64,000 nucleotides of DNA, from contig JAYPEK010000007.1 of assembly GCA_038125725.1 (NCBI GenBank), forward strand, positions 1 through 64,000, given 5' to 3'. The notes beneath the pieces were generated by a model that was not told where the DNA came from, did not search any database, and worked only from the letters and a program-made list of their open reading frames with translations. Positions 8,222 through 16,834 of this stretch are shown piece after piece (positions within the stretch are counted from its first letter, which is position 1; every line of letters begins with the position of its first letter). The position numbers were made by a program, and so were the translations under genes. Source of the DNA: TMED8 sp038125725 (GTDB lineage: Bacteria > Pseudomonadota > Alphaproteobacteria > Rhodospirillales > Casp-alpha2).

Positions 8222-8656
8222 TCAGCCGGGCACGTAGGGATAGAGGTGCACCGCCATCACATAGACGACGACGCCCGAGACGCCGACGTACATCCAGATC
8301 GGCCAGGTCCAGCGGGCAATCTTGCGGTGTTTCTCGAAGTTGCCCTTGAGCGCGCGCACCAGCGTCCAGGGCACCAACGGCACCAGCGCCGCCGCGCCGA
8401 TCACGTGCACGATCAGGATGGTGAAGTAGATCGGCCGGATGATCCCCTCGCCGCCGAACTTGGCGAAGCCGGAGTTGGCTTTGTAGATGACGTAGGAAAC
8501 CAGGAACAGCGCCGACACGCCGACCGCGATCAGCATGTTGAGGCGGTGACGCTCCCGGTCGCCGGCACGGATGTAGCGATACGCGATCAGAAGAAAGACG
8601 ACGGAGACGGCGTTCAGTGCGGCGTTGACGTGCACCAAGTCCTGAGGATCAAACAC
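8222..8656 (-). CDS. DUF420 membrane protein
   Basis: With a GTG start at 8656 this is a 144-residue protein of four membrane helices beginning FDPQDLVHVNAALN. That matches DUF420 proteins, which are usually near this length and found beside cytochrome oxidase and heme O/A genes. Conserved His residues occur in the HVNAALN and TILIVHVIGAA helices and near MAVHLYPYVPG. Longer frames upstream overlap the tiny membrane ORF in another frame and show no DUF420 similarity, so they are not used. The function is unproven; the context suggests oxidase assembly or electron transfer. Confidence 0.8.
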   Translation of the reverse strand: MFDPQDLVHVNAALNAVSVVFLLIAYRYIRAGDRERHRLNMLIAVGVSALFLVSYVIYKANSGFAKFGGEGIIRPIYFTILIVHVIGAAALVPLVPWTLVRALKGNFEKHRKIARWTWPIWMYVGVSGVVVYVMAVHLYPYVPG

Positions 8657-8679
8657 GGCGAATCGAACCCATGCCTGCT

Positions 8680-8766
8680 TCAACCCATTTTCATGAGGAA
8701 ACCGGCGTACATCAGCAGCGCCATCGCCGCCAGGATCAACGCCAAAACCCAATTTTTCACACGCAT
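8680..8766 (-). CDS. 28-residue single-span membrane peptide
   Basis: A short ATG frame encodes 28 residues with a basic start (RVKNW), one hydrophobic helix of about 20 residues and a C-terminal KMG. It is the first minus-strand frame upstream of DUF420, 23 bases away, in a strand-consistent cluster. Small single-span peptides are common partners or assembly factors of cytochrome oxidases. No strong ribosome binding site is visible, so the gene is plausible rather than proven. Confidence 0.45.
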   Translation of the reverse strand: MRVKNWVLALILAAMALLMYAGFLMKMG

Positions 8767-9073
8767 GAGCACGAACCCGTTCAATGACCGATGCTGTTTA
8801 TTAGTGTCCGAAGGCGCTGGTTTCAATGCTTTCGGCGACGGGTATAGGGCGCGCGATGAAAAAAAATCCCCCCATAACCCTAGCTTTTCTGCGGTTAAAG
8901 GTCATATTCACTTTTTAAAAGGTGTCTGTTAGCCTTGTCCGCGCTTGCGCCGCCAACTCAGGACGGATAAAAGCTTATCGTAATTTTGGGGGGCTCCCGC
9001 GGTCCAATCATTGATAACGGTTAGGCTCTCCGCGATTATTTTACCAATAAGGTCGAACTACCGGATGGATAAC
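8767..9073. promoter_or_regulatory. Divergent intergenic region between the DUF420 cluster and coxB
   Basis: About 300 bases without a convincing gene. The stretch 8855-8940 is notably AT-richer than its surroundings and has A- and T-runs. A possible coxB promoter is TTGATA at 9011-9016 with GATTAT 17 bp later (9034-9039). A GGATGG Shine-Dalgarno-like sequence stands before the ATG at 9074. No clear inverted repeat was seen. Confidence 0.4.
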
Positions 9074-9925
9074 ATGCTGAAACGACTGTTCACCCTCGTC
9101 CCGGCCGCCGTGGCCGCGATGTTCTCGGGCGCCGGCGCCGCTCTCGCCGAAGGTGTCGTGGCCAAGTCGAAGCCGTGGCAAATGTGGCTGCAAGAGCCGA
9201 TGTCGCCCTCGGCCGAGATGGTCCATGACCTCAACGTGCTGCTGATGTGGATCGAGGTGGCGATCGTCATCTTCGTGCTGGCGATCATGGCTTATGTCAT
9301 GGTGCGGTTCAGCGAGAAGAACAATCCGACGCCGTCGAAGACCACCCACAACACCATGCTCGAGGTGGCCTGGACGGCGATCCCGATCCTTATCCTGGTG
9401 GGTATCGCCATTCCGTCGCTGAAGACGCTGTACTTCGCCGATCATACCCCGGACGCCGAGATGACCCTCAAGGTCAAGGGCAACCAGTGGTATTGGTCCT
9501 ACGGCTATCCCGACCATGGCGACTTCGAGTTCGACAGCGTTTACGTTCCGGAAGAGGAACTGAAGCCCGGTCAGCCGCGCTTGCTGACGGTCGACACCCC
9601 GGTGGTGCTGCCGGTGGATACCAACATCCGCCTGCTGCTGACGTCGAACGACGTCATTCATAACTGGGCCATTCCGTCGCTGGCGGTGAAGCTGGACACC
9701 ACGCCGGGCCGCACCAACGAGACCTGGACCCGGATCAACCAGCCGGGTGACTACTACGGCATGTGCTCGGAGCTTTGCGGCGTCAACCACGGCTTCATGC
9801 CGATCCACATCAAGGCGGTCTCCAAGGAAGACTTCGCCAAGTGGGTCGCGGGGGCCAAGGAAGAGTACGCCTCCAACGACACCGACAAACAACCCGTTCG
9901 CCTCGCCAAGGCGCAGGTGCGCTGA
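9074..9925 (+). CDS. coxB: Cytochrome c oxidase subunit II
   Basis: After a signal peptide (LKRLFTLVPAAVAAMF... to about residue 24), two membrane helices lead to a periplasmic cupredoxin domain. The CuA site is complete: His in DVIHNWAIPS, then C-S-E-L-C-G-V-N-H-G-F-M. The aromatic electron-entry patch is present as GNQWYWSYGYPD. The product accepts electrons from cytochrome c and passes them to heme a in CoxA. An ATG at 9065 is an alternative start; 9074 has the better-placed GGATGG. It is the first gene of the coxB-coxA-ctaG-coxC operon. Confidence 0.95.
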   Translation: MLKRLFTLVPAAVAAMFSGAGAALAEGVVAKSKPWQMWLQEPMSPSAEMVHDLNVLLMWIEVAIVIFVLAIMAYVMVRFSEKNNPTPSKTTHNTMLEVAWTAIPILILVGIAIPSLKTLYFADHTPDAEMTLKVKGNQWYWSYGYPDHGDFEFDSVYVPEEELKPGQPRLLTVDTPVVLPVDTNIRLLLTSNDVIHNWAIPSLAVKLDTTPGRTNETWTRINQPGDYYGMCSELCGVNHGFMPIHIKAVSKEDFAKWVAGAKEEYASNDTDKQPVRLAKAQVR

Positions 9926-9975
9926 ACAAGCCGCCGGTCACGGGAAAAACTAGACATATAAAGAAGGATTGAGTC

Positions 9976-11592
9976 ATGGCTCACGCGGAAGCTCATCACG
10001 ACGATCATCACCATCCGGGTTTCTTTACCCGTTGGTTCTGCTCCACCAACCACAAGGACATCGGCACGCTGTATCTGTGGGTGTCCATGTTCGCAGCCAT
10101 CGTCGGCGGCCTGATGTCCTGGTACATCCGCGCCGAGCTCGCGGAGCCGGGCCTGCAGTTCATCTCCAACGACGCCGAGGGTAAGCAGTTCTATAACGTG
10201 CTGGTCACGGGTCATGGCTTCATCATGGTGTTCTTCGTCGTCATGCCGGCGATGATCGGCGGCTTCGGCAACTGGTTCGTGCCGCTGATGATCGGCGCGC
10301 CGGACATGGCCTTTCCGCGCATGAACAACATTTCCTTCTGGCTCCTGGTGGCGGGCTTCCTGCTGCTGTTGACGGCGGCCTTCATCGATGGCGGCCCGGG
10401 TACCGGCTGGACGGTCTATCCGCCGCTATCCAGTATCGATTTCCACCCGGGACGGGCGGTCGACTTCGGTATCCTGTCGCTGCACGTGGCCGGCGCGTCG
10501 TCGATCCTGGGCGCGATCAACTTTATCGTCACCATCTTCAACATGCGCGCGCCGGGCATGACCATTCACCGCATGCCGCTGTTCGTGTGGGCGATCCTGG
10601 TCACCGCGTTCCTGCTGTTGCTGGCGCTGCCGGTGCTGGCCGGTGGCCTCACCATGCTGCTCACCGACCGCAACTTCGGCACGGCCTTCTTCAACCCGGC
10701 CGAGGGTGGCGATCCGGTCCTGTGGCAGCACCTGTTCTGGTTCTTCGGCCACCCGGAAGTGTACATCATCATCATTCCGGCCTTCGGCATCATCAGCCAG
10801 ATCGTTTCCACCTTCTCCAAGAAGCCGGTGTTCGGCTATCTCGGCATGGCCTACGCCATGGCCGCCATCGGCGTCGTCGGCTTCGTCGTGTGGGCGCACC
10901 ACATGTACACGATCGGCTTCAACGTCGACACGCGGGCCTATTTCACCGCGGCGACCATGGTTATCGCGGTGCCCACGGGTGTTAAGATCTTCTCGTGGCT
11001 GGCGACTATGTGGGGCGGCTCGATCAAGTTCGAGGTGCCGATGATGTACGCGCTGGCGTTCATCTTCCTGTTCGTCGTCGGTGGCGTCACCGGCGTGACG
11101 CTGGCCAATGCCTCGGCCGACCTGGTGTTCCACGACACCTACTACGTGGTGGCGCACTTCCATTACGTGATGGGCCTGGCGGCGATCCTCGCCATGTTCG
11201 CCGGTTGGTACTACTGGATCGGCAAGATGTCCGGCCGCCGCTACCCGGAAGGCCTGGCGCGGATTCAGTTCTGGTTCTTCGTCATCGGCGTCAACGTGCT
11301 GTTCTTCCCGCAGCACTTCTCGGGCCTGGCCGGCATGCCGCGGCGTATCCCGGACTATCCGGACGCCTATGCGCCCTATAACTACATCAGCTCCGTCGGC
11401 GCCCTGATTACCGCCATCGGCACGCTGCTGTTCTTCGTCGTGATCTGGCGCACCTACGCCTCGAAAGAGACGGTCGAAGCCAACCAGTGGGGCGAAGGCG
11501 CGACCACGCTGGAGTGGCATGTCGCCTCGCCGGCGCCGTGGCACACCCACGAGGAACTGCCGGACATGACCGGCAAGGCGCCGGCCGAGTAG
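9976..11592 (+). CDS. coxA: Cytochrome c oxidase subunit I (aa3 type)
   Basis: This 538-residue, twelve-helix catalytic subunit reduces O2 and pumps protons. All metal ligands are present: His80 (GHGFIMVF, heme a), His259 with cross-linked Tyr263 (HPEVY), His308-His309 (CuB, WAHHMYT), His394 (heme a3) and His396 (heme a) in AHFHYV. The Glu of the D-channel sits in the GHPEVY helix region as expected for A1-type enzymes. A His-rich N-terminus ([12 protein letters not shown]) precedes the first helix. It follows coxB by 50 bases, with AGGA ahead of the ATG. Confidence 0.98.
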   Translation: MAHAEAHHDDHHHPGFFTRWFCSTNHKDIGTLYLWVSMFAAIVGGLMSWYIRAELAEPGLQFISNDAEGKQFYNVLVTGHGFIMVFFVVMPAMIGGFGNWFVPLMIGAPDMAFPRMNNISFWLLVAGFLLLLTAAFIDGGPGTGWTVYPPLSSIDFHPGRAVDFGILSLHVAGASSILGAINFIVTIFNMRAPGMTIHRMPLFVWAILVTAFLLLLALPVLAGGLTMLLTDRNFGTAFFNPAEGGDPVLWQHLFWFFGHPEVYIIIIPAFGIISQIVSTFSKKPVFGYLGMAYAMAAIGVVGFVVWAHHMYTIGFNVDTRAYFTAATMVIAVPTGVKIFSWLATMWGGSIKFEVPMMYALAFIFLFVVGGVTGVTLANASADLVFHDTYYVVAHFHYVMGLAAILAMFAGWYYWIGKMSGRRYPEGLARIQFWFFVIGVNVLFFPQHFSGLAGMPRRIPDYPDAYAPYNYISSVGALITAIGTLLFFVVIWRTYASKETVEANQWGEGATTLEWHVASPAPWHTHEELPDMTGKAPAE

Positions 11593-11625
11593 GCCGGCCC
11601 GGACGGCCCAGGGGGACACCGAGCG

Positions 11626-12225
11626 ATGGCTTCGACCCGGACCAAAAACCGCCGCGCGGCGATGGCGCTCAGCGTCGTCGTCGCCGCGATGGTCGGGCTC
11701 GCCTTCGCGTCGGTGCCGCTCTACAAGCTGTTCTGCCAGGTGACCGGCTACGGCGGCACGCCGAAGATCAAGGTGGCGGCTGGCGACAGCGTGTCGACCC
11801 GGCAGATCGAGGTGCGTTTTGACGCCAACGTCAACCGGGACATGCCCTGGCGCTTCAAGCCGGCGCAGGTGCATATGACGGTCAAGCTGGGCGAGCCGAA
11901 ACTCGCCTTCTACCGGGCCCGCAACGACAGCGACGAAACCGTTACCGGCACGGCGGTGTTCAACGTCACGCCGTACAAGGTGGGGCCTTATTTTTCCAAG
12001 ATCGACTGTTTCTGCTTCACCGAACAGACGCTGAAGCCGGGCCAGGAGGTCGACATGCCGGTGGAGTTTTTCGTCGATCCGGAAATCTTCACCGATCCGA
12101 ACACCAAGGACGTGCACGCGATTACGCTGTCCTACACCTTCTACCGTTCGGAACCGGAAGACAGCGATAAGAAAGCCGAAACGGCGGCCCGGCCCGCCGA
12201 CGGCGATTCGAAAATCAAAGGTTAG
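11626..12225 (+). CDS. ctaG: Cytochrome c oxidase assembly protein CtaG/Cox11
   Basis: This 199-residue copper chaperone delivers CuB to subunit I. It has one N-terminal membrane helix (about residues 12-32) ending in VPLYKLFCQVTGYGGT, then a periplasmic immunoglobulin-like domain with the copper motif CFCF and the conserved EQTLKPGQ stretch. The length is normal. Its place between coxA and coxC is the usual alphaproteobacterial order. Confidence 0.96.
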   Translation: MASTRTKNRRAAMALSVVVAAMVGLAFASVPLYKLFCQVTGYGGTPKIKVAAGDSVSTRQIEVRFDANVNRDMPWRFKPAQVHMTVKLGEPKLAFYRARNDSDETVTGTAVFNVTPYKVGPYFSKIDCFCFTEQTLKPGQEVDMPVEFFVDPEIFTDPNTKDVHAITLSYTFYRSEPEDSDKKAETAARPADGDSKIKG

Positions 12226-12254
12226 AAGATCAATACATCAAACGGAGATCATTG

Positions 12255-13070
12255 ATGGCTAGTACGGAAAGAACCCATCCCTATCACATGGTGAACCCTT
12301 CGAAGTGGCCCTTCGTCGGTTCCCTTGCTGCGGTGGTCATGGCCGTTGGCGGCATCACCTACATGCACGATGGCCCGATCTGGGGCTTCCTGTTGGGCGT
12401 CGCGCTGATGCTCTACACCATGTTCGGCTGGTGGCGCGACGTGATCGGCGAAGCGGAAAGCGGCGTCGACTATACCGATACCGTGCGCCATGGCCTGCGC
12501 ATGGGCATGGTCCTGTTCATCGTCTCCGAGGTGATGTTCTTCTTCGCCTTCTTCTGGGCCTTCTTCGACGCCACGGTGCCGGCCATCAGCCGCACGGCGC
12601 ATGAAATGTGGCCGCCGGAAGGTGTCGTTCCGTTCGATACCTGGCACCTGCCGTTCCTCAACACGCTGATCCTGCTAACCTCGGGCGCCACGGTGACCGT
12701 TGCCCACCACGCGCTGTTGGCGGGTAACCATAAGAAGACCGGCGTCTGGCTGCTGATGACCATCGCGCTGGGCGTGATCTTTACCTGCACCCAGGCCTAC
12801 GAATACGGCCATGCCGCTTTCGGCTTCACCGACGGCATCTATTCGTCGACCTTCTATCTCGCCACCGGCTTCCACGGCTTCCACGTGATCGTCGGCACGA
12901 TCTTCCTGATCGTCTGCTGGTTCCGGATCAACAAGGGCCAGATGACGGCGGAATCGCATGTCGGCTTCGAAGCCGCCGCCTGGTACTGGCACTTCGTCGA
13001 CGTGGTCTGGCTGTTCCTGTTCTGCTGCATCTACTGGTGGGGCAGCTCCGGATACGTGCCGGCCAGCTAA
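12255..13070 (+). CDS. coxC: Cytochrome c oxidase subunit III
   Basis: This 271-residue protein has seven membrane helices. Hallmarks are HPYHMVNPSKWP at the start, WWRDVIGE, the SEVMFFFAFFWAFF helix, GFHGFHVIVGTIFL and a final WYWHFVDVVWLFLF. It stabilises the oxidase and its proton uptake. The ATG at 12255 is preceded by GGAG at suitable spacing. It is the last gene of the cox operon and is followed by a strong terminator at 13094. Confidence 0.97.
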   Translation: MASTERTHPYHMVNPSKWPFVGSLAAVVMAVGGITYMHDGPIWGFLLGVALMLYTMFGWWRDVIGEAESGVDYTDTVRHGLRMGMVLFIVSEVMFFFAFFWAFFDATVPAISRTAHEMWPPEGVVPFDTWHLPFLNTLILLTSGATVTVAHHALLAGNHKKTGVWLLMTIALGVIFTCTQAYEYGHAAFGFTDGIYSSTFYLATGFHGFHVIVGTIFLIVCWFRINKGQMTAESHVGFEAAAWYWHFVDVVWLFLFCCIYWWGSSGYVPAS

Positions 13071-13093
13071 TCGGCCAATTGATCTTCATCGGC

Positions 13094-13133
13094 GGCGCCC
13101 GTCTCGAGCCAGAGACGGGCGCCGTTGTTTTTT
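13094..13133 (+). terminator. Rho-independent terminator after coxC
   Basis: A perfect 12-bp stem (13094-13105 with 13112-13123) encloses a 6-base loop and is followed by GTTGTTTTTT. It ends the cox operon 23 bases after the coxC stop. Confidence 0.9.
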
Positions 13134-13185
13134 GGCGCAGCCGGGGTAACGTGGCGATAGTGTTTACCAAGGGAATAATCAGACC

Positions 13186-14844
13186 ATGAATATCACTTCG
13201 GGGGGATCCATCTTCCTGTCCTTGCTCAAGGACGAAGGCGTCACGCACATGTTCGGTAATCCTGGCACCACGGAACTGCCGATCATGCATGCCATGCGCG
13301 AACACCAGGACCTGACCTACGTGCTCGGCCTGCAGGAAAGCCTGGTCGTCGCCATGGCCGACGGCTTCTCGCGCGCGTCGGGCAAGCTCGCGGCCTGCAA
13401 CGTCCACGTGGCGCCGGGCCTCGGCAATGCCATCGGTTCCATCTACAACGCGCGCTTCACCGGCACGCCGCTGATCATCACCGCCGGCCAGCAGGAACAG
13501 GGCCACGGCCTCACCGAACCCTTGCTCTACGACCCGCTGGTGCCGATCGCCCAGCCGGTGGTCAAGTGGGCGACCGAGATCACGCGGCTTGAAGACCTGC
13601 CGCGCGTCATCCGCCGCGCCGCCAAGATCGCCACCACGCCGCCGACGGGGCCGGTGTTCCTGTCCTTGCCGGGCGACGTCCTGAACGAGGAGGCCGGTGT
13701 CGACCTCAGCCAATCGACCCGCGTCGATACCCGCGTGCGTCCGGCCGACGGCGTGCTGTCGAACCTCGCCGACCGCCTGCTTCAGGCCAAGCGCCCGGTG
13801 GTCATCTGCGGCGACGAACTGGTGCGCTCGGACGCGCTCGCCGAGGCTGCCAGTTTCGCCGAAACCATCGGCGCCGACGTGTTCCAGCAGACCGTCCCCT
13901 ACGGCGCCCATTACCTGTCGGAGCATCCCTGCTTCATCGGCACGCTGAGCCGTGACCAGAAGGACGTGCGCGAGACGCTGTCGCCCTACGACCTGATGAT
14001 CGTGCTCGGCGCGGACGCGCTGCGGATGTCGGTCTGGAGCCCGGTCGATCCCTTGCCCGATGGCCTGCCGATCATCCAGATCGGCCTGGTCGACTGGGAA
14101 ATGGGCAAGAACTATCCGGCCGAGATGGCGCTCTACGGCGACCTCAAGGAGACGCTCTCGGCGCTGACGCCGATGCTTGCCGGCAAGGGCGGCGAGGCGC
14201 TGGCGTCGCGCGCCAAGGCGGCGCTCGACGGCCTCAAGGACCGCAACTGGACGGCCAGGCGCGGAAAGCTGGTGGAGACCATCGAAGGCGCCCCCGTCGG
14301 CGAGGTGATGGCGCCGGACTTGTTTTGCCTGCGCATGGTCGATGCGCTCACCGACGACGCCATCGTCGTGCATGAGGGGCTGACCTCGACGCGCTACCTG
14401 CCCAACCTGCTCGCCTACAAGGACCGCTACAGCTACCACGGCTTTGCGTCGGGGGGCATCGGCTGGGCGCTGCCGGCCGCCGTCGGCGTGCAGTTGGCGC
14501 ACCCGGACCGGCCGGTCTGCGCCGTCATCGGCGACGGCAGTTCCATGTATTCCGTGCAGGCGCTCTGGACGGCGGCGCACATGAAGCTGCCGATGACCTA
14601 CGTCATCGCCGACAACGGCGCTTACCGCATCCTCAAGCAGCGGCTGAAGGCGTTCCATCAGAACGAACACTATGTCGGCATGGACCTGAACGACCCGCCC
14701 ATCGATTTCGTCGGCCTGGCCACGTCGCTGGGGCTCGATGCGGTGCGCGTCACCAACGGCGACGACCTGCATGCGGCGGTCAAGGCCGGCATCGCCAGCG
14801 GCAAGCCGAACCTGGTGGACGCCGTCGTCGACGGCACCGTCTAG
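13186..14844 (+). CDS. ThDP-dependent enzyme, benzoylformate-decarboxylase-like
   Basis: This 552-residue protein has the three domains of ThDP enzymes. The N-terminal PYR domain has FGNPGTTELP and the catalytic Glu in LQESLVVAMADG. The central domain follows, and the C-terminal PP domain has GDGSSMYSVQALWTA...DNGAY, the Mg/ThDP signature. Compared with benzoylformate decarboxylase, the active-site His (NVHVAPGLGNA) is kept, but the Ser of NPGS is Thr. It probably decarboxylates a 2-oxo acid. It stands alone between the cox terminator and a DUF983 gene; the substrate is unknown. Confidence 0.85.
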   Translation: MNITSGGSIFLSLLKDEGVTHMFGNPGTTELPIMHAMREHQDLTYVLGLQESLVVAMADGFSRASGKLAACNVHVAPGLGNAIGSIYNARFTGTPLIITAGQQEQGHGLTEPLLYDPLVPIAQPVVKWATEITRLEDLPRVIRRAAKIATTPPTGPVFLSLPGDVLNEEAGVDLSQSTRVDTRVRPADGVLSNLADRLLQAKRPVVICGDELVRSDALAEAASFAETIGADVFQQTVPYGAHYLSEHPCFIGTLSRDQKDVRETLSPYDLMIVLGADALRMSVWSPVDPLPDGLPIIQIGLVDWEMGKNYPAEMALYGDLKETLSALTPMLAGKGGEALASRAKAALDGLKDRNWTARRGKLVETIEGAPVGEVMAPDLFCLRMVDALTDDAIVVHEGLTSTRYLPNLLAYKDRYSYHGFASGGIGWALPAAVGVQLAHPDRPVCAVIGDGSSMYSVQALWTAAHMKLPMTYVIADNGAYRILKQRLKAFHQNEHYVGMDLNDPPIDFVGLATSLGLDAVRVTNGDDLHAAVKAGIASGKPNLVDAVVDGTV

Positions 14845-14931
14845 GGCGAAATGTAACTGCGGTCACCGTGTTCGCGGGCCGATGCAGCTAGGATGCGGCC
14901 CGCGGCGCGAACGGATGGAGGGCTGGAAACC

Positions 14932-15324
14932 GTGAACCCAACTGATTGGCCGGAACGTTCCACCGGTGAACTGATCGGGCTCGGCCTCAGGGGCCGCTGC
15001 CCGCGCTGTGCCGACGGCAAGGTGTTCACGGGCTACCTGAAGATCGCCGACAGTTGCCCCAACTGCGGGCTCGGCTTCGACGGCCACGACGTCGGCGACG
15101 GGCCGGTGGTGCCGGCAATGCTGGTCATCGGCACCGTTGTCGTCGGCCTGGCGCTATGGGTGGAATTCACCTTCGAGCCGCCGGTCTGGGTGCACGCGGT
15201 GTTGTGGATTCCGGCGGTGATGGGGATGGTGCTCGGCATGCTGCCACCCCTGAAGGGGCTCAGCCTGGCCTTGCAGCACCGTTACCGCTCGACCGAGGAA
15301 CCGGGCCAATTGGGCGGCACCTGA
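14932..15324 (+). CDS. DUF983 zinc-ribbon membrane protein
   Basis: With a GTG start at 14932 (GGAGGG nine bases upstream) this is a 130-residue protein. It has two CxxC pairs, CPRC and CPNC, forming a small zinc ribbon, followed by two membrane helices (about residues 60-80 and 86-106). This is the DUF983 layout. An in-frame ATG at 14893 would add 13 residues without a ribosome binding site. DUF983 genes are frequently found near cytochrome oxidase genes in alphaproteobacteria; the function is unknown. Confidence 0.85.
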   Translation: MNPTDWPERSTGELIGLGLRGRCPRCADGKVFTGYLKIADSCPNCGLGFDGHDVGDGPVVPAMLVIGTVVVGLALWVEFTFEPPVWVHAVLWIPAVMGMVLGMLPPLKGLSLALQHRYRSTEEPGQLGGT

Positions 15325-15331
15325 ACCGCCG

Positions 15332-15937
15332 TTATTTCTTGGCGCGCACCTTGACGTGGTCGGTCACCGACTGCACGCCCTCGATCCCCTTGACGATACC
15401 GACGGCCTTGGTCTTTTCGGCCGCGGACAGCGCGCGGCCGAACAGGAACACATGACCCTGCACCGAACGCCAGCGGAAGTTGGTGACGTTGACGCCCTTG
15501 CCGTCGAGCAGAAGCCCGTTGATCTTGGTGTCGATCACGGTGTCGTCGACGAAGCCCTCGACGGCGCCTTTCTTCTGCGCCACCGGCGCGATCACCAGGA
15601 TCTCGTTGATCACCTTCTTTACGCCCTCGACGCCGGCCGCCAGCTTGCCGGCCTTGGCCTAGATCTCGGCCTTTTCCACGGCGCCGGTGAGCATCACGTC
15701 CTGTTCGTAGACGTTGGCGTTGATGGAGATCACCTCCGAGCCCAGCTTGTCGATGACGTCGACCGTGATCTTGGTCTTGATCTCGGTGTCCTTGGCGATG
15801 TCCTCGGCACTGCGGTCCTCGACGGCGGCTTCCACCGCGCCCTTGATGATCGACAGCGGATTGAACTGCGCGGTGGCCGGCTGGGCCAGGGCAAACGCGG
15901 CCAGCGCCGCGATCAAGGCAAGCTGCGTGCGTCGCAT
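15332..15937 (-). pseudogene. BON-domain envelope protein interrupted by an in-frame TAG
   Basis: Two minus-strand pieces lie in the same frame: 15659-15937 (signal peptide ending PATAQ, then the first BON domain) and 15332-15658 (rest of that BON domain and a second one, ending KVRAKK). A TAG at 15659-15661 separates EKAEI from AKAGKLAAGVEGVKKVINEI, cutting the first BON domain in the middle. Read through, the protein would be about 200 residues, a normal secreted double-BON protein that binds envelope surfaces. The break is either a recent nonsense mutation or a base-call error. The 3' piece shows no decay. Confidence 0.8.
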
Positions 15938-15950
15938 GAGGGGTCTCCCG

Positions 15951-16727
15951 TTAGCGGTTCTTCCATTCGGCTTTGCGTTTCTCGGCGAAGGCGGCCATGC
16001 CTTCTTTTTGGTCCTCGGTGGCGAACAGCGAGTGGAACACCCGGCGCTCGAAGCGGATGCCTTCCGCCAGCGTCGTCTCGAAGGCGCGGTTGACCGACTC
16101 CTTGGTGATCATCGCTGCCGTCTGCGACATGCCGGCGATCTTGCCGGCGGCCTCGAGGGCCGTATCCATCAGTTCCGCCAGCGGCACGACGCGGGCGACC
16201 AGGCCGGCGCGCTCGGCTTCCTCGGCGTCCATGAAGCGGCCCGTCAGGCAGAGGTCCATGGCTTTCGACTTTCCGACGTAACGGGTCAGGCGCTGGGTGC
16301 CGCCGGCGCCCGGCAGGATACCCAGCGTGATTTCCGGCTGGCCGAACTTGGCGTTGTCAGCGGCGATGATCATGTCGCACATCATCGCCACCTCGCAGCC
16401 GCCGCCGAGCGCGAAACCGGCGACCGCGGCGATGACCGGCTTCCGGCACGACGCCAGGCGCTCCCAGTCCTTGGTGATGAAGTCTTCCTTGTAGGCTTCC
16501 ATGTAGCTTTTCGGCTGCATTTCCTTAATGTCGGCGCCGGCGGCGAAGGCCTTCTCGGAGCCGGTGACGACGATGCAGCCGACCTCGTCGTCGGCCTCGT
16601 AGGCGTCGACGACTTCCGCCACTTCCCGCACCAGGCCGGCGCAGAGCGCGTTCAGGGCCTCCGGGCGGTTGAGGGTGATGATGCCGACGTTGCCGCGTTT
16701 TTCGGCGGTGATGAATTCGTGGGACAT
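15951..16727 (-). CDS. Enoyl-CoA hydratase (crotonase) with both catalytic Glu
   Basis: This 258-residue crotonase-fold enzyme hydrates trans-2-enoyl-CoA in fatty-acid or amino-acid degradation. The oxyanion-hole motif AAGADIKEM is present, and both catalytic glutamates are in place (GGGCE and FGQPE), followed by LGILPGAGGTQRL, as in rat mitochondrial hydratase. It starts at an ATG at 16727. It lies 13 bases upstream of the BON gene start on the same strand, but the functions look unrelated. Confidence 0.95.
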   Translation of the reverse strand: MSHEFITAEKRGNVGIITLNRPEALNALCAGLVREVAEVVDAYEADDEVGCIVVTGSEKAFAAGADIKEMQPKSYMEAYKEDFITKDWERLASCRKPVIAAVAGFALGGGCEVAMMCDMIIAADNAKFGQPEITLGILPGAGGTQRLTRYVGKSKAMDLCLTGRFMDAEEAERAGLVARVVPLAELMDTALEAAGKIAGMSQTAAMITKESVNRAFETTLAEGIRFERRVFHSLFATEDQKEGMAAFAEKRKAEWKNR

Positions 16728-16834
16728 GGAAACAACTCTCTGCTGGCTGGATTGAAATCGCTTGAATGGCCCCGACTCTTACCCTTCCGGAGGGGTTCCG
16801 CCAAGTGTCATTTTGCGGTGCAGCAATTCGCGGT

